Below the pieces are notes generated by a model, which did not search any database, had not been told where the DNA came from, and was given only the letters and a program-made list of their open reading frames with translations. This document shows, one piece after another, positions 61,801 through 64,000 of a stretch of 64,000 nucleotides of DNA; the first letter of the stretch is position 1; each line of letters starts with the position of its first letter. The stretch is from Alistipes sp. UBA936 (GTDB lineage Bacteria; Bacteroidota; Bacteroidia; Bacteroidales; Rikenellaceae). A program made the translations under genes and the position numbers. The stretch covers positions 62,001-126,000 of the forward strand of contig DBDI01000003.1 in assembly GCA_002293505.1 (NCBI GenBank). Direction: 5' to 3'.

Positions 61801-64000
61801 TTGATGGTTGGGCTCCTGGCGAAGCGGGCTTCTCTCTGCCCCAGAGCGCTACTCCCGACGGAGTGACGAGTCTGAACTACTGGGACGCTGAAAACGGAGG
61901 TGCTTGGTTCCCGGGCTCCTTGACCAGTATTCTCAATACGGCAGGCTCTTTTATTCCTGCCGCTGGACACCGGACTACTTCCGGTGCTACCTACAACGTA
62001 GGCACGTACGGGTACTTCTGGTCGTCGTCCGTTCGTAGCTCTTCTAACGGTCACTACTTGAACTTCGACGGGAGCAATGTCTACCCGGCGAACAGCAGCA
62101 GTTACGCCTACGGCTTCGCTGTGCGTTGCGTGGAGGATCAGCGTTACTCTTACAGTGCGTGGGCCTCGACCACTCCCGATAAGTTGACGAGGGGTGGCGG
62201 TAAGGTTAGTGTCAGCGCAGCTGAACCGACAGCCAACAATCAGAGCAACTCAGACAGAATGGGCACGGCGAGAACTTTCAAAGCCGTTCCCGACGAAGGC
62301 TATATGTTTGCCGGATGGTCGAATCGTCCTGACTCCGATATGCCTCTCGCCGCAGGCTTTGCGCTCACTCCCGAGCAGGCCGCCAGCCCGACTATCTCGT
62401 TTACGATGCCGGGCGGTAACGTGTCGCTGATGGCGCTGTTCGTCCCTATGGACGAGCCCGCGATCACGCCTCCCAAGGAGCCGTACATCCTCTACTTCGA
62501 GGGTACGAACTCCGCTAACACCCGCCTGCAGCTCGGCGCGTGGGATAATAACAGGGTGAAACAGAGCACCTTGGCGTTCTTTAAGTCCGGATCCGTGATT
62601 GGAGTGGACATTGCGAACGCTTCCGACACCTGGGATAGCACCGACGTGCGGTTCAACCCGACCGCAACTGCCGCAAGCACTTGGAACACAGGCGACGCGG
62701 CTGGTTTTGGCGCGATCCCTTACTTTACCACTTGGTTGACTGCAACCGGTGCGACGTTCAACAACGCCACCCACCGTACGGACAACTTCCTTTCGTCGGC
62801 CGCTTACACCACTGGCGCGAACCTCAAGCTCGGTTATGGTGACCCGTGTATGTTGATCGGTTACACAGCTGACCAGTTGAAGGCAATGACTGCGGAACAG
62901 CTCGACGACGTCATCGAAGCCGCCCAATGGCGTTTGCCAACCGGCAAGGAGAGCATCCTCTTAACCGGCGGCCAGAACCATCCCAGTGCCGTAGGTTGGG
63001 CTCCCGGTGGGTCGGAATTCCGCATTGAGCAGAACACCTCTCCCAACAGTACATCGAGCCTGAATACCTGGGACGCCAATGGCGACACCTCCGACAAAGG
63101 TATGGACGGTGTTTATCTGCCCGGTTCGACGACCTCGTCGCTCAATACCTCGGGGGTGTTCCTTCCGGCTACGGGTTACCGTAATGAATCCGGTGCGGTG
63201 ACCAGTATCAACACCCACGGTGGCTTTTTTACCTCCACACTGTTGGATGCCAGCAATGCTAACACGCTGTACTATCGACAAATCGGAGTGTGGCCTGTGA
63301 GTAGTGGTACGTTGAGCAACACTTGGGCCATCCGTTGCGTGTCGAAGGCGGAGTACAATATGACGGCACAGGCGACGGTCACTCCCGGAACGGCCTCTGG
63401 CGGTGGCGGAACCATCAGAATCACAACGGTCAGGGACAACGGTACAAGCCTCGGGACGTCTGTAGTTTCGGGTGCTTCCAGGGTATCGGCGGCCGGTAGC
63501 GGCGTGAGCCTCCAAGCCATTGCGGCTGCGGGCTACGTGTTCAGCAACTGGGAAGTCGTCTCAGCTCCTGCGGGCTTTACGCTCACGGAAGAGCAGCTCA
63601 AGCAGAACCCGTTGAACGTCGTGATGCCCGCCGCGAACATCACCCTCAGGGCGGTGTTCAAGGAGTCGGCGGCGCAGATCAGAGCCCCCAAGGCGCCGTA
63701 CATCATCTACTTCGAGGGCACGGGCGCGAACACCCGCCTGCAACTCGGGGCGTGGGACAACAGCACCGTGAGACAAAACACGATGGCGTACTTCAAGTTC
63801 GGTAGCGTTGTAGGGTTCGATATGGATGGCTCGGCCGATACTTGGGACAGCTCCGACGTTAAGTTCAACCCGACCGCAACCTCGGCAAGCACGTGGAACA
63901 CGGGCGACGAGAATGGCTACGGGAAGATCCCTAACTTCGGCAACTGGTTGACCGCCACAGGTACAACTTACAGCGACGCCACCCACCGGACGGATAACTA
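55863..64000 (+). CDS. Giant Mfa/FimA-like modular surface adhesin (3' end beyond window)
   Basis: At least 2712 residues, open to the right edge with no stop in this frame. The lipoprotein signal is MKKLQKFLLLAALVTLGSC with Cys19. Residues about 40-370 resemble Mfa1/FimA fimbrillin (RTRTLTEAQESAVEDAYVLIFD); about 385-505 are BACON-like beta-sheet. Then alternate seven InlB-like B-repeats (A modules), five long lectin-like modules (B1-B5) and two short Fib_succ_major modules (C1, C2). Order: A1-B1-A2-C1-A3-C2-A4-B2-A5-B3-A6-B4-A7-B5. B and C modules end in the VRCV motif of C-type-lectin-like folds. It is probably surface-exposed and binds ligands through many domains. Two modules carry hypervariable cores. 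Confidence 0.88.
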   Translation, partial: MKKLQKFLLLAALVTLGSCVMESEVEPGPGPEPGEKLVNAKMTLLVPGDFSDLRTRTLTEAQESAVEDAYVLIFDKPGSTGVLQQIVKAEGITSTANRSDGVSGEATFTASLPRGTYNFVVVANVKALMERDFGASLDTRIGETYNELWNVGKRLVNNLTGKMFASGGAIPMWGEKEITVGTVVNIEPISLYRSVARVDVGVGVWNGTGKTWSGNDASGKRIPFKITEIYVVRPHDRSMVVPSKSSFENGRPTIANSARFSVEQSKELFKYSDSPEITSTTASSYSTRAIYVPEGNTAYDHTNSMALVIGGDYNNSGTTSYYRVDFAIDDERIDVVRNNLYRFDISGVSGRGFNSVESAYEATSSNMEATLLEWDESPIEHIVRKGDKYLGLSHVKVEFSPAGGEELTMRVITNLNKFELVWDGADRYLSTNNATGFHPSKQPGGDVSYVFRKSATPGEWLIEMTTATNNFGPGRSETLHEWTVDGNDGDLTMYFDVIQRWTSDDPRDNAISVESSSGGSAIADHDTAPQGTSIKVQASAAVGNMFVGWELVGTVPTGFSLSNAQKESNPLNFVMPAGNVSLRAKFVDPVPIINNPTSPFLVYFEGAGADTRLQLGAWDNNKVKQSTLAFFQFGSVVGFDLENTSDTWDSTDVLFNPTDIDPATAWNTADANGYDKIPNFSNWLTATGTTYNAATHRDGGNFISTAAYHNAEYVQQGYGDPCKLVGLTVDQIRAGVVDNGQWRLPTAEENIFFVGAENHANYLDGWAPGEESFYLTQSTSPNGTTSLNYYDATTTAKGIQGAYFPGSTTSSLNTSGVFLPAAGYRTSSTINNVGADGYFRSSSVYNTSNGYYLNFLVSNVRPATMSSNTSGFPVRCVEIETYNVRMTPAQGGGGTAIADHQEAGAGTTVKIQATPSGGMIFSHWTVVASVPGFDEANKLNGATDNPRTFIMPAGRVEVRPNFIPAQVTMTMPDGYVTTWAGSNLAAKGVFATNAGDKGANFQWGKDIAYSYDDVVSPWPAASTDSEWLPENDPCPVGWRVPTGAEWEQFVAVATDPKISDNRTFTLPGDQKIMLPQVSYRLQSGNLVSTDGYSRYWGSTVNSTYGHTFQWHITNAIQLTHDNKQRANSVRCVKAAPPVEYAVAVSAADGGSAIADAQTAPVGGSVKIQAAPSLGMLFAGWEVLAGGSGTPMTIAGLDASKNPATFTMPAGEVSIRAHFVPAEVEINGTIWYGANLAAKGVFATSAIEYGAYFQWGKDVAYSYDETVSPWPDASTAPINSLWPSESDPCPVGWRVPTLADWEQFIAAATDPKNVGNRMFTLPGDQKILLPVAGYRDSNPQSRGTYAWFWSSTAQTNPTSAARFSFGGATIDISIFGGARLNAGSVRCVKDGSGENTVTVESSDSAMGTVIAKAKTAISGAPVEVLAASTAGHVFVAWEVVAPVPAGFTLTPAQIASPKMTFTMPSAAITLRARFASDAPAAPYIIYWDSEAKVMRVGAHSKQGGAATQQNMLFFKFGSTVGFKMDSSADTWDAGDVRFNPTNIDPATAWAGAAETAEGNFYGAIPNWHSWLTANGPFNPAIHSVDGYISSPEYHFAGNVRAGYGDPCKLVGLTIEQIKAGNVDNGQWKMATVAETVATYTSIDVVTAVPSGTWSETTPGGIYNTSKGTASYLPAAGRRNESAPNYVGVNGFWWHSKPHTDDVWGGRFSFSNSISNPSNTHGLPQNGYAVRCVGTGTSGLTVSTADAAKGLISYGGLTPVASTTGSSVAVGVSQVVEAKPVAGYAFSRWVVTQGPRDYELTDPYANPMTFLMPAGALSLTAEFTSIDPAAPYLLYWDPVGKVMRLGSHASQGGAASQQSMMFFQFGSTVGFTTTGSTDTWDETDVKFDPTGSQSTYTSIPNFGTWLTANGPYNAATHQKEGFISLAPYHTAANVAAGYGDPCRLVGLTVEQVKSGTVNGNYRLPTVGENIAFVGAQNHANVLDGWAPGEAGFSLPQSATPDGVTSLNYWDAENGGAWFPGSLTSILNTAGSFIPAAGHRTTSGATYNVGTYGYFWSSSVRSSSNGHYLNFDGSNVYPANSSSYAYGFAVRCVEDQRYSYSAWASTTPDKLTRGGGKVSVSAAEPTANNQSNSDRMGTARTFKAVPDEGYMFAGWSNRPDSDMPLAAGFALTPEQAASPTISFTMPGGNVSLMALFVPMDEPAITPPKEPYILYFEGTNSANTRLQLGAWDNNRVKQSTLAFFKSGSVIGVDIANASDTWDSTDVRFNPTATAASTWNTGDAAGFGAIPYFTTWLTATGATFNNATHRTDNFLSSAAYTTGANLKLGYGDPCMLIGYTADQLKAMTAEQLDDVIEAAQWRLPTGKESILLTGGQNHPSAVGWAPGGSEFRIEQNTSPNSTSSLNTWDANGDTSDKGMDGVYLPGSTTSSLNTSGVFLPATGYRNESGAVTSINTHGGFFTSTLLDASNANTLYYRQIGVWPVSSGTLSNTWAIRCVSKAEYNMTAQATVTPGTASGGGGTIRITTVRDNGTSLGTSVVSGASRVSAAGSGVSLQAIAAAGYVFSNWEVVSAPAGFTLTEEQLKQNPLNVVMPAANITLRAVFKESAAQIRAPKAPYIIYFEGTGANTRLQLGAWDNSTVRQNTMAYFKFGSVVGFDMDGSADTWDSSDVKFNPTATSASTWNTGDENGYGKIPNFGNWLTATGTTYSDATHRTDN
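57640..58499 (+). repeat. Lectin-like module B1
   Basis: About 285 residues. It opens with PFLVYFEGAG and LQLGAWDNN, continues with TWDSTDVLFNP and GYGDPCKLVGL, then GQWRLPTAEEN, and closes with FPVRCVE. The GDPC...WRLPT and final VRCV mark it as a C-type-lectin-like/Fib_succ_major variant with an N-terminal extension. It contains a hypervariable core at 58359-58478. Confidence 0.75.
58359..58478 (+). other. Hypervariable core 1 (candidate DGR variable region)
   Basis: Forty codons (residues 833-872) aligned without gaps to 61998-62117. Twenty-five codons are identical at all bases; 15 differ, all changing the amino acid, for instance GAC/TAC, TAC/CAC, CTC/GAC, CGC/TAC, ACC/AAC and AGC/TAC. 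It sits at the C-terminal end of a lectin-like module, where DGR targets carry their variable region. Confidence 0.65.
58761..59265 (+). repeat. Fib_succ_major-like module C1
   Basis: About 168 residues: VFATNAGDKGANFQWGKDIAYSYDD, then NDPCPVGWRVPTGAEWEQF and a final NSVRCVK. This is the TIGR02145-type domain. The last 60 residues (from about 59085) are encoded by unusually AT-rich DNA. Confidence 0.78.
59529..60033 (+). repeat. Fib_succ_major-like module C2
   Basis: About 168 residues, closely similar to C1 in the first two thirds (VFATSAIEYGAYFQWGKDVAYSYDE, DPCPVGWRVPTLADWEQF) but unrelated in the last third before GSVRCVK. The switch occurs after the LPGDQKI segment. Confidence 0.78.
60292..61064 (+). 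repeat. Lectin-like module B2
   Basis: Same plan as B1 (APYIIYWDSEAKVMRVGAHS, TWDAGDVRFNP, GYGDPCKLVGL, GQWKMATVAE, YAVRCVG). Its C-terminal region (GFWWHSKPHTDDVWGGRFSF) does not match the hypervariable cores of B1 and B3 at DNA level. Confidence 0.75.
61336..62135 (+). repeat. Lectin-like module B3
   Basis: Same plan (APYLLYWDPVGKVMRLGSHA, TWDETDVKFDP, GYGDPCRLVGL, NYRLPTVGEN, FAVRCVED). The N-terminal part resembles B2 (GKVMRLGSHASQGGAASQQ). It contains the second hypervariable core at 61998-62117. Confidence 0.75.
61998..62117 (+). other. Hypervariable core 2 (candidate DGR variable region)
   Basis: Forty codons (residues 2046-2085), partner of 58359-58478. The translated core, GYFWSSSVRSSSNGHYLNF followed by a Ser/Asn/Tyr-rich stretch and GF-VRCV, looks like known DGR-diversified C-type-lectin ends. 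The 23 differing bases split as 11, 8 and 4 over codon positions 1, 2 and 3. Confidence 0.65.
62467..63347 (+). repeat. Lectin-like module B4
   Basis: Same plan as B1 and closest to it at protein level (EPYILYFEGTN, LQLGAWDNN, TWDSTDVRFNP, GYGDPCMLIGY, PGSTTSSLNTSGVFLPATGYR, IRCVSK). Its C-terminal region differs fully from the B1/B3 cores. Confidence 0.75.
63676..64000 (+). repeat. Lectin-like module B5, cut by the window edge
   Basis: The first 108 residues of a fifth B module (APYIIYFEGTGANTRLQLGAWDNS, TWDSSDVKFNPT, IPNFGNWLTATGTTYSDATHR). The variable end would lie about 150-180 codons beyond the window. Confidence 0.75.

Larger units (their letters stand above)
57387..63675 (+). repeat. 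Seven InlB-like B-repeat (A) modules
   Basis: About 80-110 residues each, at roughly 57387-57632, 58500-58760, 59271-59528, 60034-60291, 61065-61335, 62136-62466 and 63348-63675. Shared pattern: V-S-x-x-G-G-x-A-I-A-D, then V-K-I-Q-A, GxxFxxWEV and NPxxFxMPAGxVSLRAxF. They alternate with the lectin-like modules and probably act as spacers. The copies have diverged, so this is an old repeat array. Confidence 0.8.

Noticed and set aside
57222..62054. Long minus-strand reading frames opposite the adhesin (57222-58631 and 60225-62054, 469 and 609 residues)
   Set aside because: They run exactly against the repeat array, repeat with it, and encode Arg/Gly/Val-rich sequence without domains. They are by-products of the codon use on the plus strand.
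55863..64000. A DGR reverse transcriptase or template repeat inside the window
   Set aside because: I recognised no reverse transcriptase domain in any frame and noticed no third copy of the core sequence. If present they lie outside.

Overview
The window looks like chromosome of a GC-rich member of the order Bacteroidales. Alistipes/Rikenellaceae is my best guess, by inference only. The signs are many Bacteroidetes-type promoters (TAnnTTTG near -7, sometimes with TTTG about 20 bases upstream), almost no Shine-Dalgarno sites, and lineage-typical genes: PorX, DUF4270, DUF3098, a GT5-only glycogen synthase protein, a YfhO-type giant membrane protein, tandem DUF1080, and a Mfa/FimA-type fimbrillin lipoprotein. 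I saw no rRNA, tRNA, CRISPR array, insertion sequence or reverse transcriptase.

Layout. 1-2872: methylmalonyl-CoA mutase mutA (5' end outside the window) and mutB. 2936-5415: recQ and a DEDDy exonuclease. 5723-16602, mostly minus strand: an ECF sigma factor, a zinc-ribbon coiled-coil protein, a Nif3-like protein, a MerR regulator, an RNA m5C methyltransferase, a deoxynucleoside kinase, a GH3 protein, trkA, a small envelope operon (YtxH, holin-like, unknown) and recN. 16605-28850: ispF, a nitroreductase, topA, DUF4270, the GT5 protein, queA, truB, uppP, DUF3098, ftsX and yfhO. 28894-35563: polyprenyl synthase, a DUF1080 lipoprotein, aroE, a VTT-domain protein and korAB. 35598-38919: an alpha-L-fucosidase gene broken by one in-frame TAG, tsaE and porX. 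39044-44450: HU, a 30-residue mS38/COX24-like protein, rng and mfd. 44434-51718: coaX (about 45 residues short), an outer-membrane barrel, a TPR protein, lptC, a CNNM/CorC-type protein and a PpiD-type foldase. 51843-55688: a flippase and aroQ facing thiL, ruvX and def.

55863 to the right edge: one open reading frame of at least 2712 residues with no stop inside the window. It encodes a lipoprotein with a Mfa/FimA-like N-terminal domain, then alternating InlB-like B-repeats and C-type-lectin/Fib_succ_major-like modules. This is the most interesting part. Two of the lectin-like modules, 3.6 kb apart, carry a 120-base core in which 25 of 40 codons are identical at every base and the other 15 all change the amino acid, mostly at codon positions 1 and 2. 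There is no silent-only difference in the core, while silent differences are common just outside it. That is the pattern expected of a diversity-generating retroelement (DGR) acting at two internal sites of one adhesin. The reverse transcriptase and template repeat were not found here and would have to lie outside.

How it fits together. Most genes are core housekeeping: propionate/succinate metabolism, 2-oxoacid oxidation, isoprenoid and undecaprenyl carrier supply, envelope biogenesis, DNA repair and RNA modification. They are packed in overlapping operons (ATGA, TAATG, TGATG junctions). Several divergent gene pairs are driven by back-to-back -7 elements so close together that two polymerases probably cannot bind at once, and several genes appear leaderless or nearly so.
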